Notes: a model not told the origin generated them from the letters alone. A stretch of DNA of 64,000 nucleotides from Polycladidibacter hongkongensis (GCF_001561995.1 NZ_LLWC01000009.1:1-64000), one strand, 5' to 3'. Shown: positions 28,036 through 38,602, counted from the first letter of the stretch. Translations and numbers: made by a program.

Positions 28036-28949
28036 TGTCTATCATCGTCAATAAAGACACCAAAATTATCGTTCAGGGCCTCACCGGTAAAACCGGCACC
28101 TTCCACACGGAACAGGCTTTGGCATACTACGGCACCCAGATGGTAGCTGGCGTCCACCCGAAAAAAGGTGGCACCAACTGGACTGGCACTGTTGCTGGCG
28201 AAGAAAAGTCTCTGCCAATCTACGCCTCTGTTAAAGAAGCAAAAGAAGCAACTGGCGCAAATGCATCTGTTGTTTACGTGCCGCCTGCAGGCGCTGGCGC
28301 CGCGATCATCGAAGCGATCGAAGCTGAAATCCCGTTCATCGTCTGCATTACCGAGGGTATTCCGGTTGCCGACATGGTGAAGGTGAAAGCTCGCCTAGAG
28401 AAGTCCAATTCTCGCCTGCTTGGACCGAACTGTCCTGGCATTTTGACCCCGGAAGAGTGCAAGATCGGCATTATGCCGGGCTCTATCTTTAAAAAGGGTT
28501 CTGTTGGCATCGTTTCCCGCTCTGGCACGCTCACTTACGAAGCTGTGTTCCAAACCACGCAGGAAGGCCTCGGCCAAACCACTGCTGTTGGTATCGGCGG
28601 CGACCCGGTAAAAGGCACCGAGTTTATCGATGTGCTTGACCAGTTCCTTGATGATCCGGCAACCGAAACCATCATCATGATTGGTGAAATCGGTGGCTCT
28701 GCAGAAGAAGAAGCTGCGGAATGGCTCAAAGAACAGGCTGCCAAAGGCCGCAAGAAGCCAATGGTTGGCTTCATCGCTGGCCGTACAGCCCCTCCAGGCC
28801 GCACCATGGGTCACGCGGGTGCTGTGATATCAGGCGGTAAGGGCGGCGCAGAAGACAAAATCGCAGCGATGGAAGCTGCCGGTATTGCAGTTTCGCCTTC
28901 TCCTGCCAAACTCGGTAAAACACTTGTGGAGCTGCTGGCGAAAGCCTAA
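28035..28949 (+). CDS. sucD: Succinyl-CoA synthetase alpha subunit
   Basis: A 304-residue subunit. The CoA-binding Rossmann domain begins [34 protein letters not shown] and [22 protein letters not shown] are typical of the family. The phospho-His is in [19 protein letters not shown] (about residues 256-274). It is translationally coupled to sucC. A short hairpin with one G-U pair lies at 28970-29002 in the 200-base spacer before sucA. Confidence 0.97.
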   Translation: MSIIVNKDTKIIVQGLTGKTGTFHTEQALAYYGTQMVAGVHPKKGGTNWTGTVAGEEKSLPIYASVKEAKEATGANASVVYVPPAGAGAAIIEAIEAEIPFIVCITEGIPVADMVKVKARLEKSNSRLLGPNCPGILTPEECKIGIMPGSIFKKGSVGIVSRSGTLTYEAVFQTTQEGLGQTTAVGIGGDPVKGTEFIDVLDQFLDDPATETIIMIGEIGGSAEEEAAEWLKEQAAKGRKKPMVGFIAGRTAPPGRTMGHAGAVISGGKGGAEDKIAAMEAAGIAVSPSPAKLGKTLVELLAKA

Positions 28950-29149
28950 GTTCTAAGTAATTTTGAATAGGCGGCGTAACCTTCTGTAAAGGCTACACCG
29001 CCCATAAGAAATCTAGGGTAGTGATTCCAGTTGAAGAGTTGCCCTAGTTGTAACGTGGCGAAAGTGGTTTCGTCGCACATTGCAGACCCGGGTTTTGGCA
29101 TCTGCCAGCCCAAAACAAAGAGGCGGGCCAAAAACCCGCTGAAAAGAAG

Positions 29150-32119
29150 ATGGCACGGCAGGACGCGAACAATGTCTTCGCGCTGACGTCGTTCCTTTAC
29201 GGCGCCAACGCTTCCTATATCGAAGAGCTTTATGCTCGGTTTCAGGAAAACCCTAGCTCTGTAGAAGAGCAGTGGCAGGAGTTTTTCAGCTCTCTCCAAG
29301 ACAATCCGCAGGACATTATCAAGGGCGCGCAGGGCGCATCTTGGCAACGTCAGGATTGGCCTGTCAGTGCAAACGGAGAGTTAATCTCCGCGCTCGATGG
29401 CGATTGGCCATCTGAAGCAGCGGTTTCCAAGAAAATCCAGAAAAACGCGCAGTCCAAAGGTCAGAAGCTTTCTGATGTGGATGTGCTGCAGGCAACACGC
29501 GACAGTGTGCGCGCGCTAATGATGATCCGCGCTTATCGTATGCGTGGGCATTTGCATGCCGATCTGGATCCGCTTCGTTTGGCAACACCGGGTGATCACG
29601 AGGAGCTGCATCCAGCGACCTATGGCTTTAAGGAAAGCGATTGGGATCGCAAGATTTTCCTCGACAACGTGTTGGGCATGGAATACGCCAGCATCCGCGA
29701 GATGCTGGAAATCCTGAAGCGCACCTATTGCTCCACTCTCGGTGTGGAATTTATGCATATTTCGGATCCCGCTGCGAAAGCGTGGATTCAGGAACGCATC
29801 GAAGGGCCGGACAAGCAAGTTGCTTTTACCCCGGAAGGGAAGAAAGCGATTTTGAACAAGTTGATCGAGGCAGAAGGCTTTGAGAAGTTTTTGGACGTGA
29901 AGTACACGGGTACCAAGCGTTTTGGCCTTGATGGCGGTGAAGCTCTCATTCCTGCACTTGAGCAGATCATCAAGCGCGGCGGTGCGCTTGGCGTTAAAGA
30001 GATCGTCTTCGGCATGGCCCACCGCGGCCGCTTGAACGTTCTTTCTCAGGTGATGGGGAAACCACACCGCGCGATCTTCCACGAGTTTAAAGGCGGCTCC
30101 TACGCGCCCGATGATGTGGAAGGCTCCGGTGATGTGAAGTACCACCTTGGCGCGTCCTCTGACCGCTCATTTGATGGTAATAACGTGCACCTCTCGCTAA
30201 CGGCGAATCCGTCGCACCTCGAGATTGTGAACCCGGTTGTGCTGGGTAAGGCGCGTGCGAAGCAGGATCAGCTCGGTGATTGGACAGAAACCACCGAGAT
30301 TGACCGAGAAACAGTCTTGCCACTGTTGTTGCACGGCGATGCCGCATTTGCAGGTCAGGGCGTTGTTGCTGAGTGTTTTGGATTGTCCGCGCTTCGCGGT
30401 CACCGTACCGGCGGCTCTATCCATGTAATCATTAACAACCAGATTGGCTTTACTACTAATCCACGCTTCTCGCGTTCTTCTCCATATCCATCTGATGTGG
30501 CAAAGGTTATCGAAGCGCCGATCCTGCACTGTAATGGTGATGACCCGGAAGCTGTGACATTTGCTGCGAAAATTGCAGCGGAGTACCGTCAGAAGTTTGG
30601 TCGTCCGGTGGTGATTGACATCATCTGCTACCGCCGTTTCGGCCACAACGAAGGCGATGAGCCTGCCTTCACGCAGCCGATCATGTACCGCAAAATTCGC
30701 AAGCACGAGACCACTCTGCAAATCTATGCGAACAAGCTGGTAAAAGAGGGTCTGCTCACTGCTGAAGAAGTCGATCAGGCAAAGGCCGATTGGCGCGCCC
30801 ACCTGGACCGTGAGTTCGGCGCTGGCAACGAATTCCGTCCAAATAAAGCTGACTGGCTAGATGGTAAATGGGCTGGCCTGAAAGCTGCAAAAGAAGCCGA
30901 CGAACCGCGCCGTGGTACCACCGGTGTTCCTTTGGCAGAGCTGAAAGAACTCGGTGAGAAGCTTTCCGCGGTGCCTGAGGGCTTTAACGCGCACCGGACC
31001 ATCCGCCGATTTATGGACAATCGCGCCAAAATGATCTCATCAGGTCAGGGCATTGATTGGGCTATGGGTGAAGCACTCGCTTTTGCGGCCTTGGTAAAAG
31101 AGGGCCATCCGGTTCGCCTTTCCGGTCAGGATTGTGAGCGCGGTACCTTCTCACAGCGCCACTCTGTTCTTTATGATCAGGAAGATGAGAACCGCTATAT
31201 TCCGCTCAATCACATTGCAGAAAAGCAGGGTCGCTACGAAGTGATCAACTCCATGCTTTCTGAAGAAGCGGTGCTTGGCTTTGAATATGGCTACTCTTTG
31301 GCCGAGCCAAATGCACTGACCATGTGGGAAGCGCAGTTCGGTGACTTCGCTAACGGCGCGCAGGTTCTGTTCGATCAGTTCATCTCTTCAGGTGAACGTA
31401 AGTGGTTGCGCATGTCAGGCCTCGTTTGTCTGTTGCCGCATGGCTATGAAGGGCAGGGGCCAGAACACTCTTCCGCGCGCCTAGAGCGTTATTTGCAGAT
31501 GTGTGCAGAGGACAACATGCAAGTTGCCAACTGTACAACGCCTGCAAACTACTTCCACATTCTACGTCGGCAGTTGCTGCGTGATATTCGTAAGCCATTG
31601 GTGTTGATGACGCCAAAGTCCTTGCTGCGCCACAAGCGTGCAGTGTCCAATCTGGAAGACTTCGCGGCAAACTCTTCTTTCCACCGCTTGTTGCATGATG
31701 ATGCTGAAACCAAGCCGGGTTCAACTGTCACGTTGAAGAAGGATGAAGAGATCCGTCGCGTGATCCTCTGTTCGGGTAAAGTCTACTACGATCTATTGGA
31801 AGAGCGTGAAAAGCGCGGCATCGAAGATGTTTACATCTTGCGTGTTGAGCAGCTCTATCCATTCCCGACCAAGTCGCTTTGTGTCGAAATGGCGCGCTTC
31901 AAGAATGCGGATGTTGTCTGGTGTCAGGAAGAACCAAAGAACATGGGGTCTTGGTTCTTTGTTCAGCAATACATCGAATGGGTGCTTGAGCATGTTGGTG
32001 CCAAGGTTGATCGTCCGCGCTATGTGGGCCGCCCTGCTGCCGCCGCAACTGCAACCGGCCTGATGAGCAAGCACCTTGCCCAGCTGCAAGCCTTCTTGGA
32101 CGATGCATTCTCCAAATAG
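29150..32119 (+). CDS. sucA: 2-oxoglutarate dehydrogenase E1 component
   Basis: A 989-residue thiamine-diphosphate enzyme of normal length. The N-terminal E2-binding segment reads FLYGANASYIEELYARFQENP. The TPP and substrate regions include FGMAHRGRLNVL, SLTANPSHLEIVNPVVLGKARA, LHGDAAFAGQGVVAE, and GFTTNPRFSRSSPYP. The C-terminal half carries LSGQDCERGTFSQRH and LLPHGYEGQGPEHSSARLER. It decarboxylates 2-oxoglutarate and loads succinyl onto the SucB lipoyl groups. Confidence 0.97.
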   Translation: MARQDANNVFALTSFLYGANASYIEELYARFQENPSSVEEQWQEFFSSLQDNPQDIIKGAQGASWQRQDWPVSANGELISALDGDWPSEAAVSKKIQKNAQSKGQKLSDVDVLQATRDSVRALMMIRAYRMRGHLHADLDPLRLATPGDHEELHPATYGFKESDWDRKIFLDNVLGMEYASIREMLEILKRTYCSTLGVEFMHISDPAAKAWIQERIEGPDKQVAFTPEGKKAILNKLIEAEGFEKFLDVKYTGTKRFGLDGGEALIPALEQIIKRGGALGVKEIVFGMAHRGRLNVLSQVMGKPHRAIFHEFKGGSYAPDDVEGSGDVKYHLGASSDRSFDGNNVHLSLTANPSHLEIVNPVVLGKARAKQDQLGDWTETTEIDRETVLPLLLHGDAAFAGQGVVAECFGLSALRGHRTGGSIHVIINNQIGFTTNPRFSRSSPYPSDVAKVIEAPILHCNGDDPEAVTFAAKIAAEYRQKFGRPVVIDIICYRRFGHNEGDEPAFTQPIMYRKIRKHETTLQIYANKLVKEGLLTAEEVDQAKADWRAHLDREFGAGNEFRPNKADWLDGKWAGLKAAKEADEPRRGTTGVPLAELKELGEKLSAVPEGFNAHRTIRRFMDNRAKMISSGQGIDWAMGEALAFAALVKEGHPVRLSGQDCERGTFSQRHSVLYDQEDENRYIPLNHIAEKQGRYEVINSMLSEEAVLGFEYGYSLAEPNALTMWEAQFGDFANGAQVLFDQFISSGERKWLRMSGLVCLLPHGYEGQGPEHSSARLERYLQMCAEDNMQVANCTTPANYFHILRRQLLRDIRKPLVLMTPKSLLRHKRAVSNLEDFAANSSFHRLLHDDAETKPGSTVTLKKDEEIRRVILCSGKVYYDLLEEREKRGIEDVYILRVEQLYPFPTKSLCVEMARFKNADVVWCQEEPKNMGSWFFVQQYIEWVLEHVGAKVDRPRYVGRPAAAATATGLMSKHLAQLQAFLDDAFSK

Positions 32120-32194
32120 TCAAAGATAGCAACCGCTAGGTTCAACGACTCCTCGTTGTTTCGGGGAGCCACCCAAACTGGAAAGAAATACAAA

Positions 32195-33691
32195 ATGGCA
32201 ACGGAAATCAGAGTACCCACCCTGGGCGAATCCGTGACCGAGGCAACCATTGCGCAGTGGTTTAAAAAGCCGGGTGACGCCGTAAACGCCGACGAGCCGC
32301 TCGTTGAGCTGGAAACCGATAAAGTAACCGTAGAAGTGCCTGCACCCGCTGCTGGCACTCTTGCCGAGGTTGTGGTGAAAGAAGGTGATACCGTAGAAGT
32401 TGGTGCGCTGTTGGGCAGTCTGACAGAAGGCGCTGCCGCCGCTGCTCCTACCGCCGCACCAGCTGCGAAAGCGGAAGCGCCAGCTGCTGAACTTGTTGAA
32501 GTGGTTGTCCCAACCGCTGGTGAAAGCGTGACCGAAGCTGAAGTTGGCGAATGGTCTGTTAAAGTTGGTGACAGTGTTAAAGCCGACGACATTCTTGTTG
32601 AGCTGGAAACAGACAAGGCCGCGCAGGAGGTGCCAAGCCCTGTTGCTGGTAAAATTGTTGAAGTTTTGCAAGCCACCGGCGCCACTGTTAACCCGGGCAT
32701 GGTGCTGTGTAAGATTGCGGCAGGTGAAGGCGCAGCCGCAGCCCCTGTTGCTGCGGCTCCTGCCCCACAAGCAGCTGTTGTTGCTCCTGCTTCTTCCATG
32801 CCAGCGGCTCCTTCTGCTGCCAAAATGATGGCAGAAAAAGGCCTCTCTGCTGATCAAGTTGCCGGTTCTGGGAAGCGCGGTCAGGTGCTGAAAGGCGATG
32901 TGATTGCTGCTGTTGCAGCTGGCGCAACTGCTGCTCCACAAGCTGCCGCCGCTCCTGTTTCTGTTCGTGCACCTTCTGCGCCTGCGGATGAAGCACGCGA
33001 AGAGCGTGTACGCATGACCAAGCTGCGCCAGACTATTGCGCGCCGTCTGAAGGATGCCCAGAACACAGCGGCTATGCTGACCACTTACAACGAAGTGGAC
33101 ATGAAGCCGATCATGGACCTGCGCAAGCAGTACAAAGACATCTTTGAGAAGAAACACGGCGTCAAGCTGGGCTTCATGGGCTTCTTCACCAAAGCGGTTA
33201 CCCACGCTTTGAAAGAAATCCCGGCCGTAAATGCTGAGATCGATGGCACCGACATCATCTATAAGGATTTCGCGCATATTGGTGTGGCAGTTGGGACGCC
33301 TAAAGGCCTCGTTGTGCCGGTTGTCCGCGATGCAGACCAAATGTCCATTGCGGATATCGAAAAAGAAATCGGTAACCTCGGCCGTAAGGGCCGTGATGGC
33401 AAATTGTCTATGGCTGACATGCAGGGCGGCACCTTCACCATTTCCAACGGTGGTGTCTATGGCTCGCTGATGTCCTCGCCAATCCTGAACGCGCCTCAAT
33501 CCGGTATTCTTGGCATGCACAAGATTCAGGAACGCCCGGTTGCAATCAATGGTCAGGTCGTTATCCGCCCAATGATGTATCTGGCGCTGTCCTACGATCA
33601 CCGCATCGTTGACGGCAAAGAGGCTGTAACCTTCCTTGTTCGCGTAAAAGAGAGCCTGGAAGATCCGCAGCGTCTGGTTCTGGATCTTTAA
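32195..33691 (+). CDS. sucB: 2-oxoglutarate dehydrogenase E2 (dihydrolipoyl succinyltransferase), two lipoyl domains
   Basis: A 498-residue E2 protein. I start at ATG 32195 (GGAAAG upstream), the conserved [17 protein letters not shown] end. Two lipoyl domains are visible, each with a lipoylation Lys in ELETDK: residues ~2-77 ([12 protein letters not shown]) and ~103-178 ([12 protein letters not shown]), joined by Ala/Pro-rich linkers. The E1/E3-binding domain lies around [20 protein letters not shown], and the catalytic domain ends with [17 protein letters not shown] (His and Asp). Most bacterial SucB proteins are ~400 residues with one lipoyl domain, so the duplicate is notable. Confidence 0.96.
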   Translation: MATEIRVPTLGESVTEATIAQWFKKPGDAVNADEPLVELETDKVTVEVPAPAAGTLAEVVVKEGDTVEVGALLGSLTEGAAAAAPTAAPAAKAEAPAAELVEVVVPTAGESVTEAEVGEWSVKVGDSVKADDILVELETDKAAQEVPSPVAGKIVEVLQATGATVNPGMVLCKIAAGEGAAAAPVAAAPAPQAAVVAPASSMPAAPSAAKMMAEKGLSADQVAGSGKRGQVLKGDVIAAVAAGATAAPQAAAAPVSVRAPSAPADEAREERVRMTKLRQTIARRLKDAQNTAAMLTTYNEVDMKPIMDLRKQYKDIFEKKHGVKLGFMGFFTKAVTHALKEIPAVNAEIDGTDIIYKDFAHIGVAVGTPKGLVVPVVRDADQMSIADIEKEIGNLGRKGRDGKLSMADMQGGTFTISNGGVYGSLMSSPILNAPQSGILGMHKIQERPVAINGQVVIRPMMYLALSYDHRIVDGKEAVTFLVRVKESLEDPQRLVLDL

Positions 33692-33701
33692 GAAAGCATC
33701 A

Positions 33702-33726
33702 GTGCCCGGCGCCACGCGTCGGGCAC
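33702..33726 (+). other. Hairpin in sucB-lpdA spacer
   Basis: GTGCCCGGCG (33702-33711) pairs with CGTCGGGCAC (33717-33726), 10 bp with one G-U pair and a 5-base loop. There is no T-run, so it is probably an mRNA stability or processing element within the operon and not a full terminator. Confidence 0.55.
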
Positions 33727-33787
33727 AAACTCTTTAATATCTGGCGCACAATGCGAGCGGCGCCCTTAAGAAGCTATTGAGGATAAA

Positions 33788-35191
33788 ATGTCCTACGATC
33801 TCGTTGTAATCGGTACTGGCCCGGGTGGTTATGTGTGCGCTGTAAAAGCTGCCCAGCTCGGTATGAAAGTTGCCGTTGTTGAAAAACGTAAGAGCCATGG
33901 CGGCACCTGCCTGAATGTTGGTTGCATTCCTTCCAAAGCGCTGCTGCACGCCTCTGAAATGTTTGAGGAAGCCAATCATTCCTTCGAATCTCTCGGCATT
34001 AAAATCGGCAAGCCGAAGGTTGATTGGAAGGGCATGCAGGCCCACAAAGACAAAGTAATTGAAGGCAACACCGCCGGTATCGATTACTTGTTTAAGAAGA
34101 ACAAGATTGACGTCTTCACTGGTACGGGCCGCGTCCTTGCACAAGGCAAGGTCGAAGTTATGGGCGAAGACAAGTCCAGCCAGATTGTCGAGTGCAAGAA
34201 CATCGTCATTGCTACTGGCTCTGATGTGATGCCGCTGCCGGGCATCGAGATTGATGAGAAAACCGTTGTCTCCTCCACTGGCGCACTCGAGCTGGATAAA
34301 GTGCCGGGCCGCCTGTTGGTCGTTGGCGCTGGCGTAATTGGCCTTGAGCTTGGTTCTGTCTACCAGCGTCTTGGCTCTAAGGTTACCGTTGTTGAGTTCA
34401 TGGATAAAATCCTCGGCCCAATGGACGGAGATGTTTCCAAGCAGTTCCAGCGTATGCTGAAAAAACAAGGCATGGAGTTCAAGCTTTCATCCAAAGTAAC
34501 GGGCGTTGGCAAAAAAGGTAAGGCCCTTGAAGTCACCGTAGAACCCGCCGCCGGCGAAGCTGCGGCTGAAACAATGGAAGCTGATGTTGTGCTGGTTGCC
34601 ATTGGCCGCCGTCCTTACACAGAAGGCCTCGGCCTTGCAGAAGCGGGTGTAAAGCTTGATGAGCGTGGCCGTATTGAAACCGATGCCCACTACAAGACAA
34701 ATGTAGATGGTATCTACGCAATCGGCGATGTAATCAAAGGCCCAATGTTGGCGCACAAAGCCGAAGACGAAGGCGTGGCTCTGGCGGAAATCCTTTCCGG
34801 TCAAGCTGGGCATGTGAACTACGAAGTGATCCCGGGCGTCGTTTACACTTCGCCAGAGGTTGCCTCCGTTGGCAAAACCGAGGAAGAGCTAAAAGCTGAG
34901 GGCATTGCCTATAAAGCTGGCAAGTTCCCATTCTCGGCCAATGGCCGCGCGAAAGCGATGCTGAAAGCGGACGGTTTTGTCAAAGTGCTCGCAGACAAAG
35001 AAACTGATCGCGTGCTCGGAGTTCACATCGTGGGCCATGGTGCTGGCGAAATGATCCACGAAGCATGCGTGCTGAAGGAATTCGGCGGTTCTTCGGAAGA
35101 TCTGGGCCGCACCTGCCATGCACACCCGACCATGTCGGAAGCCGTAAAAGAAGCGGCACTGGCAACATTTGCCAAACCAATTCACATGTGA
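33788..35191 (+). CDS. lpdA: Dihydrolipoyl dehydrogenase (E3)
   Basis: A 467-residue flavoprotein. The FAD motif is [19 protein letters not shown], the redox-active disulfide is in [20 protein letters not shown] (Cys ~40 and ~45), and the NAD motif is [40 protein letters not shown] and the C-terminal [15 protein letters not shown] with the catalytic His-Glu complete the enzyme. It re-oxidises the dihydrolipoyl groups of SucB. A terminator follows. Confidence 0.97.
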   Translation: MSYDLVVIGTGPGGYVCAVKAAQLGMKVAVVEKRKSHGGTCLNVGCIPSKALLHASEMFEEANHSFESLGIKIGKPKVDWKGMQAHKDKVIEGNTAGIDYLFKKNKIDVFTGTGRVLAQGKVEVMGEDKSSQIVECKNIVIATGSDVMPLPGIEIDEKTVVSSTGALELDKVPGRLLVVGAGVIGLELGSVYQRLGSKVTVVEFMDKILGPMDGDVSKQFQRMLKKQGMEFKLSSKVTGVGKKGKALEVTVEPAAGEAAAETMEADVVLVAIGRRPYTEGLGLAEAGVKLDERGRIETDAHYKTNVDGIYAIGDVIKGPMLAHKAEDEGVALAEILSGQAGHVNYEVIPGVVYTSPEVASVGKTEEELKAEGIAYKAGKFPFSANGRAKAMLKADGFVKVLADKETDRVLGVHIVGHGAGEMIHEACVLKEFGGSSEDLGRTCHAHPTMSEAVKEAALATFAKPIHM

Positions 35192-35216
35192 GATTGGTTG
35201 ATACGAATAAAAAGAA

Positions 35217-35241
35217 AAGGGAGCCATTGGCTCCCTTTTTT
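35217..35241 (+). terminator. Rho-independent terminator after lpdA
   Basis: AAGGGAGCC (35217-35225) pairs with GGCTCCCTT (35229-35237) around an ATT loop; the T-run continues to 35241. It closes the TCA block. Confidence 0.92.
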
Positions 35242-35468
35242 CTTGTCCAGCCTTAGAAAAAGTCGCTGCATGCACGGCCCCCTTAAAAGCTTAATGGCGA
35301 ATTACAATGGTCCGAATTCTCTGAATTGCGGTTACTTTTCATTCGCTTAGTTTTAATGCCCAAGGGCAGAAGCGCGCGTACTATGCCTGTATTTAACGAG
35401 CTCTACATCTCGAGCACTCATCAAACTGGAGATCCAACGAAACAATAATAAAATAGAGATCGTAAACC

Positions 35469-36599
35469 TTGCAGAAGCTCCTTATCATCGCAGGCACACG
35501 GCCAGAGTGTATTAAGCTGGCGCCGTTATACCTTGCGGCGAAGCAAAGCCCCCATTTTAAGTGTCGTTTTCTGTCAACCGGACAGCACCGGCAGATGCTG
35601 GATAAAGCTCTTGCCGATTTCGCAATCACACCCGATGATGACTTGGCGCTCATGCGTGCAGGCCAAACACTTGGCTCGCTTAGCGGCGCGCTATTTTCTG
35701 CCCTTGACCAATACTTTGAAAAGCACCAGCCAGACATTGTTGTTGTGCAAGGTGACACGACCACCGCTTTGGTGGGTGGGGTCGCAGCGTTTTACCGAGG
35801 CATCAAAGTGGCGCATGTCGAGGCAGGCTTGCGAACCAATACAATTCACGAACCCTTCCCGGAAGAGTTCAACCGTAGAGTCCTGTCCCTTGTGGCGGAT
35901 TATCATTTCGCTCCAACCACTTTGGCCAGAGATCACCTCTTGCGTGAAGGTGTCTCCGCCAACAACATCACGACATGCGGCAATACCGGTATCGACGCGC
36001 TACTCCTCACAGTGCAAAAGGTTAGAAACAACGAGAGCTTGCTGGCACATCCAATTCAGTTGTTTTTAGAAAGCTTTCCCCAGTATGTGCTGGTTACAGT
36101 GCACCGACGGGAGAATCATGGCGACGGCATAAACAGCATTTGCGCCGCGCTAAAGCAGCTGGCTGAACAGTATCCCCAGCTCGGTTTCATTCTACCGGTT
36201 CATATGAATCCCAACGTCAAAGACGTGGTAGAAAGCAATCTTTCTGGCCTCGGCAATGTCTTACTAACGGGGCCATTGGACTATCAACCCTTTGTCAAAT
36301 TGATGAGTAGCTGCCATTTTCTGCTTACGGATTCAGGTGGAGTGCAGGAAGAAGCGCCCAGCCTGGGCAAGCCCATCCTTGTCCTGCGACATGTAACCGA
36401 GCGACCTGAAGGCATCGCGGCAGGCTGCGCAAAGCTGCTTGGCAATAACACCGAAAACATCGTTTCCGAGGTCAATCATTTGTTGAGTGATATGGGAGCA
36501 TATAAAGCCATGGCACAGGCGAAAAATCCATATGGTGATGGCACTGCTTCCCAGCAGATCTTGCAGGTGCTCGCCAATGGGGATCGTGCTGCCAGTTAG
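35469..36599 (+). CDS. wecB: UDP-N-acetylglucosamine 2-epimerase (non-hydrolysing)
   Basis: A 376-residue enzyme that converts UDP-GlcNAc to UDP-ManNAc for polysaccharide synthesis. Family residues include LLIIAGTRPECIKLAPL at the N-terminus, VVQGDTTTAL, HVEAGLRTNTIHEPFPEEFNR, VTVHRRENHGDG and LLTDSGGVQEEAPSLGKP. The start is a TTG at 35469 with only a weak ribosome site; no better start is in frame. It stands alone, with no glycan genes nearby. It converges with, and overlaps by 4 bases, the next gene. Confidence 0.93.
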   Translation: MQKLLIIAGTRPECIKLAPLYLAAKQSPHFKCRFLSTGQHRQMLDKALADFAITPDDDLALMRAGQTLGSLSGALFSALDQYFEKHQPDIVVVQGDTTTALVGGVAAFYRGIKVAHVEAGLRTNTIHEPFPEEFNRRVLSLVADYHFAPTTLARDHLLREGVSANNITTCGNTGIDALLLTVQKVRNNESLLAHPIQLFLESFPQYVLVTVHRRENHGDGINSICAALKQLAEQYPQLGFILPVHMNPNVKDVVESNLSGLGNVLLTGPLDYQPFVKLMSSCHFLLTDSGGVQEEAPSLGKPILVLRHVTERPEGIAAGCAKLLGNNTENIVSEVNHLLSDMGAYKAMAQAKNPYGDGTASQQILQVLANGDRAAS

Positions 36600-37024
36600 T
36601 CGCGCTCCAGTTTATAGCTGCGATACGCGCTAGGGCGTTTCCCGTCTTCAAAATGCGTGTAAACAGATATCTCTAGGCGGTTGCCAAGAGGCCGCATTGT
36701 TAATTCCTTGCGCGAAAAAAAGCCCGAAAACTCAGCCGTTAACACGCCGTCTGGTCGTCTGTACGCCGATGTCCAGCCCCATTTGCAATCACGCGGCGCG
36801 CAACGTGTAAAGACGCGTGCTTTTAGTTCCACTGGCTTGATGCTGCAATCGACTTCGATTTCTACGCGTGCTGGCTCTTTTGCATCGGCGGCCTTGTTAA
36901 TCCAAGTGCCAGCCTCAAAAGGTGGGCAGGGTGCGGCGTCTACAGGAAGCGTTGCCAATGCCAGAAACATCCCCTGAACCACAGGCACAGCAGCAATGCA
37001 TACGTGTTTGAAAGCAATCCTCAT
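36596..37024 (-). CDS. Small periplasmic protein of unknown function
   Basis: A 142-residue protein. A signal peptide (MRIAFKHVCIAAVPVVQGMF, cut probably after VDA near residue 30) precedes a ~110-residue mature part. It has four Cys (CPPF, EVDCS, RCAPRDCKWGW), and GTWINKAAD at the N-terminus. The CxPRDCxWG segment and the strand-rich remainder recall a family of small uncharacterised secreted beta proteins. I cannot assign a function. It lies between wecB and thiE and appears monocistronic. Confidence 0.7.
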   Translation of the reverse strand: MRIAFKHVCIAAVPVVQGMFLALATLPVDAAPCPPFEAGTWINKAADAKEPARVEIEVDCSIKPVELKARVFTRCAPRDCKWGWTSAYRRPDGVLTAEFSGFFSRKELTMRPLGNRLEISVYTHFEDGKRPSAYRSYKLERD

Positions 37025-37107
37025 CAGCCCCTCACCAGTAACTCCCCTGCGGATCTGCCAAAAGCCTAGCGGATCCGCAGGGAAAAACCAACAATATATA
37101 GGGGGCG

Positions 37108-37740
37108 TTAGAGCTTGCGCACTTTTTCCGCCATTGCGCGTGTCGCTTGCAATGGAGAGGGAGCCGCACAGATAGCAGAAATAACCGCAACGCCTTGCCC
37201 GCCTTTGGCGATGACATCTCTGGCACGCTCGATACTGATCCCGCCAATTCCTACCACTGGTAGGGTGCTTTGTTCGGTCAACTTGGCAAAACCATCAAGC
37301 CCGAGCGCAACAGCATTATCTTTGCTCCCAGTTGCATAACAAGCGCCGATACCTAGATAATCGAGCATGCCCATCGGGGCCTCATCTAGTTGTTCTTGTG
37401 ATGAAACGGAAAGCCCAAGCAACTTTTTGGGCCCCAGCAAGGCGCGTGCCTGAGCCGCCTCCATATCCTCTTGCCCGACATGCAGGCCATCAGCATCTAC
37501 CGCTAACGCCACGTCCAGCCTGTCATTGATGATCAGGGGAACACCAGCAGGGCGAGTTAGATTTAGCAGCGCGTGCGCCAACTCAATCTGTTGACGCGTG
37601 CTGCCAGATTTGTCGCGCAGCTGCACCACACTCGCTCCGCCCTGTACTGCCTCGCCGACAATATCCAGCGGAGAGCGTGACCCGCAATCCTGCGGGCCAA
37701 TCACAAGGTAAACGGAAAGATCAATAGGATTAGCTGACAA
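37108..37740 (-). CDS. thiE: Thiamine-phosphate synthase
   Basis: A 210-residue TIM-barrel enzyme that joins hydroxyethylthiazole phosphate and HMP pyrophosphate. VYLVIGPQDCG opens it; ASVVQLRDKSGSTRQQIELA holds the pyrophosphate-binding region; LIINDRLDVALAVDADGLHVGQEDM and LGIGACYATGSKDN are typical. I place the start at a TTG (37740) because GGGAGG lies 6 bases upstream; longer readings run deep into thiM. The start overlaps the thiM 3' end by 11 bases, so translation is coupled and both genes are under the same riboswitch. Confidence 0.92.
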   Translation of the reverse strand: MSANPIDLSVYLVIGPQDCGSRSPLDIVGEAVQGGASVVQLRDKSGSTRQQIELAHALLNLTRPAGVPLIINDRLDVALAVDADGLHVGQEDMEAAQARALLGPKKLLGLSVSSQEQLDEAPMGMLDYLGIGACYATGSKDNAVALGLDGFAKLTEQSTLPVVGIGGISIERARDVIAKGGQGVAVISAICAAPSPLQATRAMAEKVRKL

Positions 37741-38533
37741 AGCAAGCCTCCCCTTTCTCATGCAAGATGGTTTCATCCAAATGGTAAAGAGCATCTATGA
37801 TGTCGAGTTGCAGGCTTGCCGGGCCGCTGCAATCCTGCGCAGCCACTTCGCCGGCAATGCCAAGATAAAGTAGCGCATAGGCTGCCGCCAACAGCGGGTC
37901 TTTGCACACAGCAAGTGTTGCGCCGGTAAGCGCTGTTGCAGTGCAGCCAAGGCCGGTCACATAAGGCATCATCGCATCACCATTCTTAATGGCTACGGTT
38001 CGCTCCCCATCACAGACAAAATCAGTCGGACCCGAGATTGCAATAACAGCGCCGCTGTTTGCCGCCAATGCTTTTGCACTTGCTAGCGCCTCATCAGAGC
38101 TATTGGTGGAATCTACGCCTTTGCCGCCAACGGCAACACCGGCAAGCGCCATTATTTCAGAGGCATTCCCGCGAATAACCGAAGGCTTATGCTCCAGCAG
38201 TTCTTTGGCCAGTTGGGTGCGGAAGCTCAGCGCGCCAACGGCAACAGGATCAAGCACCCATGGCACGCTAGCTTCCTTTGCCACTGCAACGGCAAGCTTC
38301 ATTGCTTCTGCCTGGGAACGGGAAACAGTGCCCACATTTACCACCAACGCGCCTGATACACGGGCCAACTCCGGTGCCTCTTCATGATCATCCACCATTG
38401 CGGGCGATGCACCAATGGCAAGCAGCGCATTTGCTGTGGTATTGGCCACAACAATATTGGTCATATTGTGAATGAGAGGCGCTGCCTTGCGCAGCTCGGC
38501 AAGGGTTTGACTGGCGTTGTCAATTAAGTTCAT
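37730..38533 (-). CDS. thiM: Hydroxyethylthiazole kinase
   Basis: A 267-residue ribokinase-fold enzyme that salvages the thiazole part of thiamine. LIHNMTNIVVANTTANALLAIGASPAMVDD is split across the conserved N-terminal region, with PWVLDPVAVGA, VIRGNASEIMALAG and the catalytic TGLGCTATAL anion hole. ATG 38533 follows GGAGG. The gene is the first of a two-gene salvage operon (thiM-thiE) preceded by a TPP riboswitch. Confidence 0.95.
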   Translation of the reverse strand: MNLIDNASQTLAELRKAAPLIHNMTNIVVANTTANALLAIGASPAMVDDHEEAPELARVSGALVVNVGTVSRSQAEAMKLAVAVAKEASVPWVLDPVAVGALSFRTQLAKELLEHKPSVIRGNASEIMALAGVAVGGKGVDSTNSSDEALASAKALAANSGAVIAISGPTDFVCDGERTVAIKNGDAMMPYVTGLGCTATALTGATLAVCKDPLLAAAYALLYLGIAGEVAAQDCSGPASLQLDIIDALYHLDETILHEKGEACFVS

Positions 38534-38602
38534 AGTGTCCTCCGCCCATGCGGGGAGCAAGCATCTATCACACCGGCAAGCACAGCCGATGCAGTGTGAG
38601 CG
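38534..38602 (-). promoter_or_regulatory. Expression platform of thiM riboswitch
   Basis: On the minus strand a TCACAC...GTGTGA hairpin (38569-38600) follows the aptamer. After it, GCTCCCC can pair with GGGCGGAGG, which contains the thiM ribosome site just upstream of the ATG. This points to translational control by hiding the ribosome site. No T-run is present, so transcription termination is less likely. Confidence 0.65.

Noticed and set aside
32120-33715. A 531-codon open frame antisense to sucB
   Set aside because: Low-complexity translation produced by the Ala/Pro-rich linkers of SucB; no ribosome site or motif.
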